Positions 25,590 through 34,694 of a stretch of DNA of 64,000 bases are shown piece by piece (positions within the stretch are counted from its first letter, which is position 1; each line of letters opens with the position of its first letter). The notes under the pieces were generated by a model that saw only the letters and a list, made by a program, of their open reading frames with translations, did not search any database and was not told where the DNA came from. Location: positions 186,001 to 250,000 of the forward strand of contig NZ_CP119560.1 of the NCBI RefSeq assembly GCF_029278565.1. The letters run 5' to 3'. This stretch comes from Haloarcula halophila (GTDB taxonomy: Archaea > Halobacteriota > Halobacteria > Halobacteriales > Haloarculaceae). Position numbers and translations under genes: made by a program.

Positions 25590-26665
25590 GTTTCCTCGAA
25601 CGCCACCCCGAGGAACCGCTCGTCGCGAACCGGCGGCTCCAGGCCGTGCTCGGCGTCGTCGTGCTGGCGCTGCTCGTGGTCCCGTTCGTGACGACCGACG
25701 CGCTGACCGGTCTCGTGCTCACGGGACTGGTGTTCGTGATGTTGGGCGTCTCCTGGAACCTGCTCGCGGGATACGCGGGACAGATCTCGCTGGGTCACGC
25801 TGCCTTCTTCGGCATGGGTGCGTTCGTCGCCGCGTGGCTGACCACGCCCTCGGCGGCGGGCTTTCCCGCGTCGATACAGCTCCCGATACTAGTCGCGGTG
25901 GTCCTGGGCGGTCTGGCGGCCGCACTGATCGCGCTGGTGATCGGGCCGGTCATCTTCCGGCTCAGCGGCCACTACTTCGCCATCGGGACGCTCGCGCTGG
26001 CTGCGGTCATCGAGCTGGTGATGCTGGACCAGCGGTCGCTCACCGGGGGCTCGACGGGCTACTACGTCCAGGGCGATCTCGGCCTCAATGAGTTCGTCAG
26101 CCACGGGGACGTGATGTTCCTCCTGACGCTCGTCGCGACGATCGTCACGATCGCCGTAACCTACCGGATCGTCCGTGGCGCGGGCGGACTGGGAATGAAG
26201 GCGATCCACGACGACGAGGAGGCCGCGAGCAGCCTCGGGGTCAACCCCCTGAAGTACAAGATGTACGCCTTCGTCGTCTCCTCGTTCTTCGCTGGGCTGG
26301 CGGGGGGACTGTACGGCCACTACACGCTGTACATCAACCCCGAATCGACGCTGGCGGTCACCTGGACGATCGACTCGCTGGTCATCGTCATCCTGGGCGG
26401 GATGGGGACGTTCGCCGGCCCGGTCCTCGGTGCGGCGCTGTTCCTCCTGCTCGATACCGGTCTGGCCGCGATCGTCGGGAGCGTCGCGACGACCATCGAG
26501 GGCGCGCTCATCATCCTGTTCATCATCTACCTCCCGCAGGGGCTGTACGGCCTCGCGGAGGACTACTTCATCACCGACGTCGGGAAGAGCGGTGGGGCAC
26601 AGGCTCCCAAGTCCACCGACGCGACACCGGAGACGGACCCGGACATCGCCGCCGACGAGGACTGA
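25586..26665 (+). CDS. livM: Liv-type ABC transporter permease LivM
   Basis: The 359-aa second permease starts with GTG inside the end of livH. It has about ten helices. Family motifs are LGVSWNLLAGYAGQISLGHA and the coupling segment GLGMKAIHDDEEAASSLGVN, followed by the WTIDSLVIVILGGMGTFAGP block. The C-terminus is acidic and unstructured, as is common in haloarchaea. It partners LivH, with ATPases LivF (convergent, 26720) and LivG (18494). Confidence 0.92.
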   Translation: MSFLERHPEEPLVANRRLQAVLGVVVLALLVVPFVTTDALTGLVLTGLVFVMLGVSWNLLAGYAGQISLGHAAFFGMGAFVAAWLTTPSAAGFPASIQLPILVAVVLGGLAAALIALVIGPVIFRLSGHYFAIGTLALAAVIELVMLDQRSLTGGSTGYYVQGDLGLNEFVSHGDVMFLLTLVATIVTIAVTYRIVRGAGGLGMKAIHDDEEAASSLGVNPLKYKMYAFVVSSFFAGLAGGLYGHYTLYINPESTLAVTWTIDSLVIVILGGMGTFAGPVLGAALFLLLDTGLAAIVGSVATTIEGALIILFIIYLPQGLYGLAEDYFITDVGKSGGAQAPKSTDATPETDPDIAADED

Positions 26666-26719
26666 GCGCCCCGTTTCGATTCCGTTCTGGAGAAAGCGGC
26701 TCGACGTTCGTTCTTCGAG

Positions 26720-27424
26720 TCAGGCTCCGAGGTACGACTCCTCGACGCGTTCGTCGCCTGCGAGTTCCGCCGCAGTCCCGGAGAGTGTCATCCGCCCGGT
26801 CTTGATGACGTAGCCCCGATCGGCCACCCGAAGCGCGTTGTAGATGTCCTGTTCGACCAGGAGCACGGTCGTCCCCTGCTCGTTGATGCGCTCGATCGCC
26901 TCGAACACGTCGTCGACGAGGACGGGTGCGAGCCCGAGACTCGCCTCGTCGAGCAACAGCAAGTCGGGATCGCTCATCAACCCGCGGCCGATGGCGAGCA
27001 TCTGTTGTTCGCCGCCGGAGAGCGTGCCCGCGCGCTGACTGGCTCGTTCCTCCAGCCGGGGGAAGATCTCGTACACCGTCTCTAAGCGCTCGTCGATCTT
27101 GCTCCGGTCGATATACGCGCCGAGTTCGAGGTTCTCCCGGATGCTGCTGTCCGTGAATATCTCCCGGCCCTCCGGGACGTGTGCGATGCCTTTCCCGACG
27201 ACGTCCTCGAAGGGCATCTCGCCGATGTTCTCGTCCCTGAACCGGACCTCGCCGGCTGTCGGCGTCAGGTCACCACAGATGGTCTTGAGCGTGGTCGTCT
27301 TGCCGGCGCCGTTCGCGCCAAGCAGCGCGACCGTCTCGCCGCGCTCGACGGAGAGGCTCACGTCCCACAGCACCTGGATGTTCCCGTACGACACGTCTAT
27401 CGAGTCGACTTCGAGGAGTGCCAT
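26720..27424 (-). CDS. livF: Liv-type ABC transporter ATPase (LivF)
   Basis: The protein has 234 aa. Walker A is LLGANGAGKTT, the signature LSGGEQQMLAIGRGL, Walker B LLLLDEASLGLAP, and the switch region VEQDIYNAL. Length and the LGAYIDRSKIDERL segment fit LivF/BraG. It is convergent with livM rather than in its operon. Its promoter (AGGGGTAGG then CTTAAGAAAA on the minus strand, 27449-27468) resembles that of livG. Confidence 0.92.
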   Translation of the reverse strand: MALLEVDSIDVSYGNIQVLWDVSLSVERGETVALLGANGAGKTTTLKTICGDLTPTAGEVRFRDENIGEMPFEDVVGKGIAHVPEGREIFTDSSIRENLELGAYIDRSKIDERLETVYEIFPRLEERASQRAGTLSGGEQQMLAIGRGLMSDPDLLLLDEASLGLAPVLVDDVFEAIERINEQGTTVLLVEQDIYNALRVADRGYVIKTGRMTLSGTAAELAGDERVEESYLGA

Positions 27425-27552
27425 CGATTATCACGTCTTTCGTCGGCGGTTTTCTTAAGCCTACCCCTCAGCTTTCCCGGGTTGTGCCGGTGTCGCAACT
27501 GCGGACCGTGCGGAACCGCGAAGAAGTGGTACGAGCCGACCGCCGTCGTCGT

Positions 27553-28431
27553 CTACTCCTGGCCGCCCTTCTTGACGTCGGCCTCGGCGTAGCTCACGTC
27601 ACGTTCGGTGACGTCGACGGTCATCGAGCCGACGGACTCGATCTCCGCGTCGATCGTGTCGCCGTCGGAGAGTTCGCTGACGCCCTCGGGCGTCCCAGTA
27701 GTGATGACGTCGCCGGTCTCCAGCGTCGCTCCCAGCGAGGCGTACTGGACGACGTCGGCACACGTATAGACCATGTCGCCAGTGTTCTCGTACTGGCGGC
27801 GTTCGCCGTTGAGTTGCAGTTCCATCTGGAGGTCCTGCGGGTCCTCGATCTCGTCGGCGGTCGTCACGCACGGGCCGATGACGGTGAACGTGTCGTAGGA
27901 TTTCCGGTTCGAGCGGTCCTGATCGCCCCGCAGCGAGATGTCCAGCAGGATCGTGTAGCCGAAGATGTGGTCCCAGGCCTCCTCGGCGGGGACGTCTTTG
28001 ATGTCTCCTTCCATGACGAAGGCGAGTTCGACTTCGTGGTCGGTCCGGCGGTCGGAGAAGGGGAGTTCGATGCCGTGATCCGGGCCGACGACGCTGGAGG
28101 GGGCCTTCAGGAAGTAGCCCTTGTCCTTGATCGAGAACCACTCGTCGGTGGTGATGTCCCGGTCCGAGAGCGCCTCTTCGATGTGGTTCTCGTAGTTCAG
28201 CGGGGCGGCGATGACCTTCCCGGGACGGCCGACGGGGGACCCCACCTCTACGTCCTCGATGTCGTGGTCGGGGTCGGCGTCGACGTACTCGCTGGCGTCG
28301 TAGTCGCCCTCGATGTACTCGACGAGTGGTTCGTCGGCGTCGATGCCGAGCCGGTCGTTCAGCGCGACGATGCCGGTACCGTCGTCTGTGAGCAGCCCTA
28401 ACTGGCCGTCGTCGTAGCGGACGAATCGCAT
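27553..28431 (-). CDS. Fumarylacetoacetate hydrolase-family enzyme, candidate fumaryl/maleylpyruvate hydrolase
   Basis: The protein has 292 aa from the ATG at 28431, which has TATA TCTTTTATG (minus strand, 28456-28464) 29 bases upstream. After a small N-terminal domain it has the FAH beta-roll fold: IAAPLNYENHIEEA, LKAPSSVVGPDHGIELP, metal ligands in DHEVELAFVMEGD and YTILLDISLRGD, and the C-terminal TTGTPEGV motif. The family cleaves C-C bonds of acylpyruvates. Next to gentisate dioxygenase it most likely hydrolyses maleyl- or fumarylpyruvate to pyruvate plus a C4 diacid. Diketo-deoxy-sugar hydrolases belong to the same family, so a sugar role is an alternative. Confidence 0.85.
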   Translation of the reverse strand: MRFVRYDDGQLGLLTDDGTGIVALNDRLGIDADEPLVEYIEGDYDASEYVDADPDHDIEDVEVGSPVGRPGKVIAAPLNYENHIEEALSDRDITTDEWFSIKDKGYFLKAPSSVVGPDHGIELPFSDRRTDHEVELAFVMEGDIKDVPAEEAWDHIFGYTILLDISLRGDQDRSNRKSYDTFTVIGPCVTTADEIEDPQDLQMELQLNGERRQYENTGDMVYTCADVVQYASLGATLETGDVITTGTPEGVSELSDGDTIDAEIESVGSMTVDVTERDVSYAEADVKKGGQE

Positions 28432-28521
28432 AGACGAACCATCGTCCGAGACCGGCATAAAAGATGCCTTTCTGTCCGGTCGGTGACCGGTGCCCGAACG
28501 CCGGGAGAGCGGGCCGCCCGC

Positions 28522-29412
28522 TCAGAAGTGGCTGTCCGTGCGGGTCAACTCCACGTCGGTGGCCACGTCCTCCCGGAAGTGGTCTGCCAGCGAGTCGAGG
28601 CTCCAGCCGTCTGGTTCCACGCCGACGGCCTCCGTGGCGGGATCCGTGAGCACTCCGACGCGGTCCCCGCCCGCGTAGAGGGTACAGCCGGTCACGTCCT
28701 CGGCGGCCTCGCTCGCGAGGTACGCGACCATCGGGGCCACCTTCTCCGGAGGCATCTCCTCGCGGGTGTACGGGCGGTGTTCCTCGGGGACGGTTTCGGT
28801 CATCCGCGTGTAGCCGTTCGGGACCAGTGCGTTGACCCGGACGTCCGAGCGGTACAGCTCCGTCGACACCGACCGGACCATCCCGAGGACGCCGGCTTTC
28901 GCGGCCGCGTAGTTCGCCTGTCCGAGGTTCCCGCGGGCGGCCCCGGCGCTGACCGCGAGATACGAGCGCTGGCGGTCGAACCCGCCGTCCTCGCCGGCCG
29001 CTTTCCAGTGGGCCGCGGCCGCCCGCAGCGGGGCGAACTGGCCGGTGAGGTTCGTCTCGACGACGGCCGTCCAGTCCTCGGGATCGAGTTTGTAACTCAT
29101 CCCGTCCCGGAGGATGCCCGCGAAGTTCGCGACGAAGTCCAGTCGCCCGTGCTCGTCGACCGTCTCTGAGACGAGGCGTTCGGCGTACTCGAAGTCGCTC
29201 ACGTCGCCGTGGTGGGCCGTCGCGTCGCCGCCCGCCTCACGGATGTCGGCGGCGACCGACTCGGGGACTGTGGGGTCGCTGCCCTCACCATCGACGCCGG
29301 TCCCCAGGTCGTTGACGACGACGGTCGCGCCGCGATCGGCGAGGTGGTGTGCGGCGGCCTCTCCGAGCCCGTTCCCGCCGCCGGCGACGACACAAACGGT
29401 TCCCGACAGCAT
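28522..29412 (-). CDS. SDR-family oxidoreductase (hydroxyacyl-CoA dehydrogenase-like)
   Basis: The protein has 296 aa from the ATG at 29412, one base after the stop of the aldehyde dehydrogenase gene, so the two form an operon. The cofactor motif is VVAGGGNGLGEAAAHHLA. The NFAG motif is present, as are the catalytic Ser (YLAVSAGAA) and the YAAAK Tyr-Lys pair. The layout and the ~45-residue C-terminal extension resemble the dehydrogenase domain of multifunctional beta-oxidation proteins. It probably oxidises a hydroxyacyl-CoA or an alcohol intermediate with NAD(P). The substrate is unknown. Confidence 0.85.
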   Translation of the reverse strand: MLSGTVCVVAGGGNGLGEAAAHHLADRGATVVVNDLGTGVDGEGSDPTVPESVAADIREAGGDATAHHGDVSDFEYAERLVSETVDEHGRLDFVANFAGILRDGMSYKLDPEDWTAVVETNLTGQFAPLRAAAAHWKAAGEDGGFDRQRSYLAVSAGAARGNLGQANYAAAKAGVLGMVRSVSTELYRSDVRVNALVPNGYTRMTETVPEEHRPYTREEMPPEKVAPMVAYLASEAAEDVTGCTLYAGGDRVGVLTDPATEAVGVEPDGWSLDSLADHFREDVATDVELTRTDSHF

Positions 29413-29413
29413 C

Positions 29414-30913
29414 TCAGAAGGGGAACTCGCGGGCCTCGTGCTGGAGCGAGATCCACTTCTGCTCGGTGACCTCCTCGAGGAAGTCGTCGGTGTTGTAGCC
29501 GCCCACGCCGGAGGCACCGGTCCCGCTGAAGGGGACGTGCGCCTCGTCGTTGATCGGTTGGTCGTTGACGTGGATCATCCCCGTCTCCAGCCGCTGGGCG
29601 ATGCGTTTGCCCGCGCCGACGTCGCCGGCGTGGACCGATCCGGAGAGCCCGTACTCCGTGTCGTTGGCGATCTCGACGGCTTCGTCGACGTCCGAGAACG
29701 GGATGACGGGGACGACCGGGCCGAAGTGTTCGTTACACGCCGCGGCCATGTCGTTTGTCACGTCCGAGAGCACGGTCGGCTCGACGACCAGCGAGTCCTC
29801 GACGCCGTCGACCTCGACTGTCTCGCCCCCGGTCTCTAGGGTCGCACCGGCTTCGACGGTCCGTTCGACGTACTCCAGGATCTCGTCGCGCTGTGACTCG
29901 TCGATGATGGGGCCGACGACGACGTGGTCGTGGGCGCTGCCCGCCGGCAGGTTCGCCGCCCGCTCGGTGATCCGTTCCACGTACTCGTCGTAGACGTCCT
30001 CGTGGACGAGATGGCGGTTGATGGAGATGCAGACCTGCCCCTGGTGGGCGAAGGAGCCGAAGACGCCGGCGTCGACCGCCTGGTCGAGATCGGCGTCGGC
30101 GGTGACGACGTGGGCGTTGTTCCCGCCCAGTTCCATCGCGGCCTCCGCGAGGTTCTCGCCGGCCGCGGCGGCGACGCGGCGACCGACTTCGGTCGACCCG
30201 GTGAAGGCGACGACGTCGCTCTCGTCGTGGCTGGCGACCGCGTCACCGATCTCCGAGCCACGGCCGGTCACGACGTTGATGACGCCGTCGGGGAAGCCCG
30301 CGTCCTCGAACAGCCGGGCGAACAGGAGCCCGCCCACGATCGGCGTGTTCGTGGCGGGCTTGACGACGACGGTGTTGCCCGCGGCGACGGCCGGGGCGAT
30401 GGCCCGGGCCGAGAGGTTCAGCGGGAAGTTCCACGGCGAGATGACGGTGACGACGCCCTGTGGCTCGCGCTGGACGATGTTCTCCTTCCCGGGGATGTTC
30501 GACGCGGCGTGTTCGCCTCTCATCCGCCGTGGGAGGGTCGCAGCCTCGGCGATCTGGTCCTCGGCGAGGTGGACGGACGTCTCGCCCATCCCCTCGATCT
30601 GGCCGGCCTCCGTGGCCAGCAACTCGACGATCTCCTCGCTGTGTTCCTCCATCGTCTGCAGGAGGGTCTGGACGAGTTCCTCCCGGCCCGCCGGCGGTGT
30701 CTGTTCCCACTCGGTCTGTGCCGCGGCCGCCGCCTCGTAGGCCGCGTCGACGTCCGCCTCCGTGCCCCGCGGGACTTCCGTCACCGTCTCGCGTGTCGAC
30801 GGGTCCGTCACGTCGAGGGTCTCCCCGCTCTCGCTTTCGACCCACTCGCCGCCGATGTAGTGGGTGCTCCAGTCGGCGTCGATGCTGTACCTGGACAGGC
30901 TGTCTTGTGCCAT
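29414..30913 (-). CDS. NAD(P)-dependent aldehyde dehydrogenase (benzaldehyde/vanillin-like)
   Basis: This 499-aa ALDH-superfamily enzyme has the cofactor region VVTVISPWNFPLNLSARAIA, the loop FTGSTEVGRR, the general-base Glu in AAMELGGNN, the nucleophile Cys in FAHQGQVCISINR, and the C-terminal EHFGPVVPVIPF. The GQxC context and the SPWNFPLNLS motif are shared with benzaldehyde and vanillin dehydrogenases. It would oxidise an aldehyde to the acid. It is the first gene of a two-gene operon with the SDR. Confidence 0.9.
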   Translation of the reverse strand: MAQDSLSRYSIDADWSTHYIGGEWVESESGETLDVTDPSTRETVTEVPRGTEADVDAAYEAAAAAQTEWEQTPPAGREELVQTLLQTMEEHSEEIVELLATEAGQIEGMGETSVHLAEDQIAEAATLPRRMRGEHAASNIPGKENIVQREPQGVVTVISPWNFPLNLSARAIAPAVAAGNTVVVKPATNTPIVGGLLFARLFEDAGFPDGVINVVTGRGSEIGDAVASHDESDVVAFTGSTEVGRRVAAAAGENLAEAAMELGGNNAHVVTADADLDQAVDAGVFGSFAHQGQVCISINRHLVHEDVYDEYVERITERAANLPAGSAHDHVVVGPIIDESQRDEILEYVERTVEAGATLETGGETVEVDGVEDSLVVEPTVLSDVTNDMAAACNEHFGPVVPVIPFSDVDEAVEIANDTEYGLSGSVHAGDVGAGKRIAQRLETGMIHVNDQPINDEAHVPFSGTGASGVGGYNTDDFLEEVTEQKWISLQHEAREFPF

Positions 30914-31006
30914 ACTTCAACATATGGCGAACCAACCATGAAGATTTGGTGACACCGGTGTTATCGGCCCGCACTATCGGCTCCACCGAGGCCGAAGCGC
31001 CGTCGG

Positions 31007-34000
31007 TCAGCGATCGTGTCCGACCACGGCCGCGTCGAGTGCCTCGATCGGTGTCGGTGGCTCGTCCCGGTCGACGCCGGCGTAGGCCCCGTCGGTCTCG
31101 ACAGCGAGGTCGGCCAGTTGGGTCCGACAGGACGCGCCGGGCGCGACGACCGACTCGGCCTCGCTCCCGGCCACCTGGCCTTCGAGCGTGTCCCCGATCG
31201 CCATGCTCATCGCGTGGTGTTCGGCCTCGTAGCCGAAACTGCCGGCCATGCCACAACAGCCCGAGTCCAACGGGTCGACCTCGTAGCCGGCCCGCCGGAG
31301 GACGCCGACCGCGTGGTGGTCCTTCCGGGTCGCCTTCTGGTGACAGTGGCCGTGGTACGCCAGCGAGCGCTCCGGGGCCTCGACTGTCAGCTTCTCGTCC
31401 AGCCGGAAGCTATCGAGGTACTCACAGACGCCGTAGCTGCTGGCCGCCAGCGAGGACACGTCCTCGCCCGAGAGCAGGTCCAGGTAGTCCGACTGGAGCA
31501 TCACCGCGTCGCTGGGCTCGACGACGACGACGTCCCAGCCGTCCGCGACGCGGGGAGCCAGTGCGTCGACGGCCTCCCGGGCCGTCTCGCGGGTCGTGTC
31601 GACGAACCCTTTGGAGTACGACGGCCGCCCGCTGTCGGTCACGTCGGCCACCTCGACGTGGACGCCGGCGGCTTCGAGGACCCGAACTGCCGCCTTCCCG
31701 ATGTCGGGGTGGCTGAAGTTCGTGTAGGTGTCGGGAAAGAGGACGGCCTTCCGGTCGGCCTCGGTCTCCTGAACCTGCGGGCCGCGCGCTGCGAACCAGT
31801 CCTGTAAGCTCTCCCGTTCGAACGTCGGGAGCGACCGCTCGCGGGCGATCCCGAGCGTCTTCTCCATCACCGCTCGTGCGCCCGGCACCTTCGGACCGAG
31901 GTTCGAGAGCGGGGCCAGCGCGCTCCCGACGCGGGCGAGCGTGTCGACGTTGGCGAACACCTTCTCGCGGAGGCCGGCCCCGTGCTCCTGGTGGTGGGCG
32001 TGTTCGACTTCGACTTTCAGCTTCGCCATGTCGACTTCGCTGGGACAGTCGTGCGCACACCCCTTACAGCCGATACAGAGGTCCATCACCTCGGTGACGA
32101 ACTCGTCGTCGGTCGGGTCGTCGGGCAGGTCGCCGCTCATCGCCTGGCGGAGCATGTTCGCCCGGCCCCGAGTGGACGTGACCTCTTCGTCGGCCGCCCG
32201 GAACGTCGGACACATCACGCCCCCTTCGGACGCCTGGGTGCGACAGCCGCCACAGCCGTGACAGAGTTCGACCATCCCCTGCATCCCGTTCTCGTTGTCC
32301 CACTCCAGGGCGGAGTCGAAGCCGGCGTCGAACTCGTAGTCGGGATCGAACCGCAGGTTCTCGGTCAACGAGACGTCCCCACAGACCTGGCCGGGGTTCA
32401 ACAGCCAGTCGGGGTCGAAGGCCGTCTTCAGGTCCCGGAACGCCTCCCAGAGCCGGTCGCCGTACAGTTTTCGGTTCCACTGGGTACGGGCGCGCCCGTC
32501 ACCGTGTTCGCCCGACACCGACCCGCCGAACTCCACGACGAGGTCGGTAACGGCCTCGCCGATCGCCTCCATCGCGTCCAGATCGGTCTGTGACTTCGTG
32601 TTCACGAGCGGGCGAACGTGCAACACGCCCGGCCCGGCGTGGGCGTAGAAGGAGGCGAACGTGTCGTTTTCCTCCAGTACCTTCTGGAACTCGCTGACGA
32701 ACGCCGGGAGGTGTTCGGGCGGGATCGCACAGTCTTCGAGGAAGCTGATGTGTTTCGCGTCGCTCGTTCGGCCCAGCAGAATCGGGAGACCGGATTTCCG
32801 GAGTTTCCAGAGTTCTTTGCGCTCGGTGGCGTCGTACGCCTCCAGCGCGTCGAAGGCGTAGCGGTCCGGGTCCGACTCTGTCTCGTCCTCCCCGTCGTCG
32901 CTATCGCTCGGGACCCGATCGGCCAGCAACCCGGCCACCTGCTCGCGGCCGTGGTCGTCGTCTTCGGCGTAGAACTCCACGAGTAGCGCGGCCCGCGCCC
33001 GGTCCGGGAGCCGCGCGGCCACGTCGGCGAACTCCGTCGTGTCCGACGCGAGGTCGATGAGCACGTCGTCGATGAGTTCGACGGCCGCGGGGTCGTGTTC
33101 GAGGACATGCTGGACGTCGCTGACCGCCTCGACGACGCTGTCGTAAGTCAACAGGGCGACCGACTTTGTCTCCGGGAGCGGTTCCAGCGTGACCGTCGCT
33201 TCGGTGACGATCGCCAGCGTGCCCTCGCTGCCGGCGAGCAACCGGGCGAGGTTGACCGTTCCCGTTTCGCCGTACTCGCCCTTGTACTCGGCGACCAGGC
33301 GGTCGAGGTTGTACCCCGAGACGTTGCGCTTGAGTTCGGGGTAGCGGTCGTCGATCTCGTCGGCGTGGCCCTCCAGCAGCGACACGACGCCCGCCGCGAT
33401 CCGTGCTTCGAGGTCGTCGCTCTCCGGATCTGCCCGTTCCCGGAGCGTGTCGACAGACACCTCGCCGAACGTGGTGACGGTCCCGTCCGCGAGGACGACC
33501 TCACACTCCTGGACGTAGTGGTCGGTCTTCTCGTAGACCAGCGAGTGTGCCCCCGTGGAGTTGTTGCCGATTGCGCCGCCGACGGCACTCCGGTTGCCTG
33601 CCGCCGGATCGGGACCGAACGTCAGGCCGTACTCGGCGGCCCGGTCGTTCAGGTCCGCGAGCACCGTGCCGGCCTGGACACGGGCCTCTCGACTCTCGGA
33701 ATCGAGTGACACGACAGCGTCCATGTGTCGTGTGAAGTCCAGGACGACCGCCTCGTTGACCGTCTGTCCGGCGAGGCTCGTCCCGCCACCCCTCGGCAGG
33801 ACGGGGATCTCGCGGTCGGCGCAGTACGAGACCACGCTGGCCGCCTCCGCAGTCGATGTGGGGAATACTACGCCGATCGGCGTCACCTCGTAGGCACTCG
33901 CGTCCGTCGCGTACAGTTGGCGAGTGTAGGTGTCGAACCGGACCTCGCCGTCGATCCGGGCTTCGAGGTCGGAGACGAGGCCCGGCCGCTCCACGGACCC

Positions 34001-34093
34001 GCCGACGTAGTCGTAGTCCGCTCGGTCGTCGCTCGCCGTCGGGGCGAGTTGGATACCACCGTCTGTGGCGGCATCGCTATCGTCGTCGCGCAT
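31007..34093 (-). CDS. dld: Giant FAD/Fe-S D-2-hydroxyacid (D-lactate) dehydrogenase
   Basis: The protein has 1028 aa from the ATG at 34093, with TATA-like GATTAAGTG (minus strand, about 34114-34122) upstream. One chain joins three units. The first is an FAD_binding_4/GlcD-type oxidase (residues ~40-560; VVFPTSTAEAASVVSYC, PRGGGTSLAGQT, GEHGDGRARTQW). The second is a ferredoxin module with CHGCGGC and CIGCKGCAHDCPSEVD for two 4Fe-4S clusters. The third is a GlpC/LutA-like pair of CCG domains (YHGHCHQKATR, GCCGMAGSFGYE). It would oxidise D-lactate, glycolate or a related hydroxy acid and pass electrons to the quinone pool. Such fused forms are usual in haloarchaea. The substrate is not certain. 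Confidence 0.88.
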   Translation of the reverse strand: MRDDDSDAATDGGIQLAPTASDDRADYDYVGGSVERPGLVSDLEARIDGEVRFDTYTRQLYATDASAYEVTPIGVVFPTSTAEAASVVSYCADREIPVLPRGGGTSLAGQTVNEAVVLDFTRHMDAVVSLDSESREARVQAGTVLADLNDRAAEYGLTFGPDPAAGNRSAVGGAIGNNSTGAHSLVYEKTDHYVQECEVVLADGTVTTFGEVSVDTLRERADPESDDLEARIAAGVVSLLEGHADEIDDRYPELKRNVSGYNLDRLVAEYKGEYGETGTVNLARLLAGSEGTLAIVTEATVTLEPLPETKSVALLTYDSVVEAVSDVQHVLEHDPAAVELIDDVLIDLASDTTEFADVAARLPDRARAALLVEFYAEDDDHGREQVAGLLADRVPSDSDDGEDETESDPDRYAFDALEAYDATERKELWKLRKSGLPILLGRTSDAKHISFLEDCAIPPEHLPAFVSEFQKVLEENDTFASFYAHAGPGVLHVRPLVNTKSQTDLDAMEAIGEAVTDLVVEFGGSVSGEHGDGRARTQWNRKLYGDRLWEAFRDLKTAFDPDWLLNPGQVCGDVSLTENLRFDPDYEFDAGFDSALEWDNENGMQGMVELCHGCGGCRTQASEGGVMCPTFRAADEEVTSTRGRANMLRQAMSGDLPDDPTDDEFVTEVMDLCIGCKGCAHDCPSEVDMAKLKVEVEHAHHQEHGAGLREKVFANVDTLARVGSALAPLSNLGPKVPGARAVMEKTLGIARERSLPTFERESLQDWFAARGPQVQETEADRKAVLFPDTYTNFSHPDIGKAAVRVLEAAGVHVEVADVTDSGRPSYSKGFVDTTRETAREAVDALAPRVADGWDVVVVEPSDAVMLQSDYLDLLSGEDVSSLAASSYGVCEYLDSFRLDEKLTVEAPERSLAYHGHCHQKATRKDHHAVGVLRRAGYEVDPLDSGCCGMAGSFGYEAEHHAMSMAIGDTLEGQVAGSEAESVVAPGASCRTQLADLAVETDGAYAGVDRDEPPTPIEALDAAVVGHDR

Positions 34094-34120
34094 GTACGTT
34101 TCCCTGTGTGAACCAGTCAC

Positions 34121-34694
34121 TTAATCCCCCCGTTGTCGGCCGCTGACTCGACAACAGCGATTCGGTGCTGGTCCCCCTCGTAAGCAGGACTCTTCACCGT
34201 CCCTCTCGGTTGTCCCGGCTGACGATACGGGTCCAGTTCTGCATGTTCGTCATGGCGATCGGATCGGCGAGGGAGGGGACGCTGTCGAGTTCGTACCGTC
34301 GCCTTTTCGTCGGATTCCACGCCCCATGGCGGTCCGTATTTATGACTGACCCCTCCCACGTTTAGAAAATATACCGGAAATAACCGTATCACCCCAAAGA
34401 AAATCTAAACTACTGGAGGGCAGACACCAATCTCGGAGAAAAACCCTCAAAAACGAAAAACAAATATAGATACGAAAATATAAGAAAAAATAGATCATAT
34501 ATGAATACAAATACGGATAATGAGAGTCATATATCGCGTATCGTATCTCGACTCCCGGATAACTGGCCTCGGTTCCGCTCCCCGAGTATCACTAGCCCAT
34601 CTGTTATCCCCGCCTGGCATGATCTGAGTTCTTAGCCGACGAATCCACGCCGGTTAGAATAACGGATGTACCCTCGTTATTTGATGCACGCTGG
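34121..34694. other. AT-rich intergenic island
   Basis: No gene is supported in this stretch. From about 34360 to 34550 it is strikingly A/T-rich, with A-runs, against the GC-rich surroundings. It separates the aromatic region from the sugar region. No tRNA, inverted terminal repeat or integrase was seen. Confidence 0.5.

Noticed and set aside
34165-34365. Short plus- and minus-strand frames in the 34.1-34.4 kb gap
   Set aside because: The two frames overlap each other, lack haloarchaeal codon bias and have no TATA box at the right distance.
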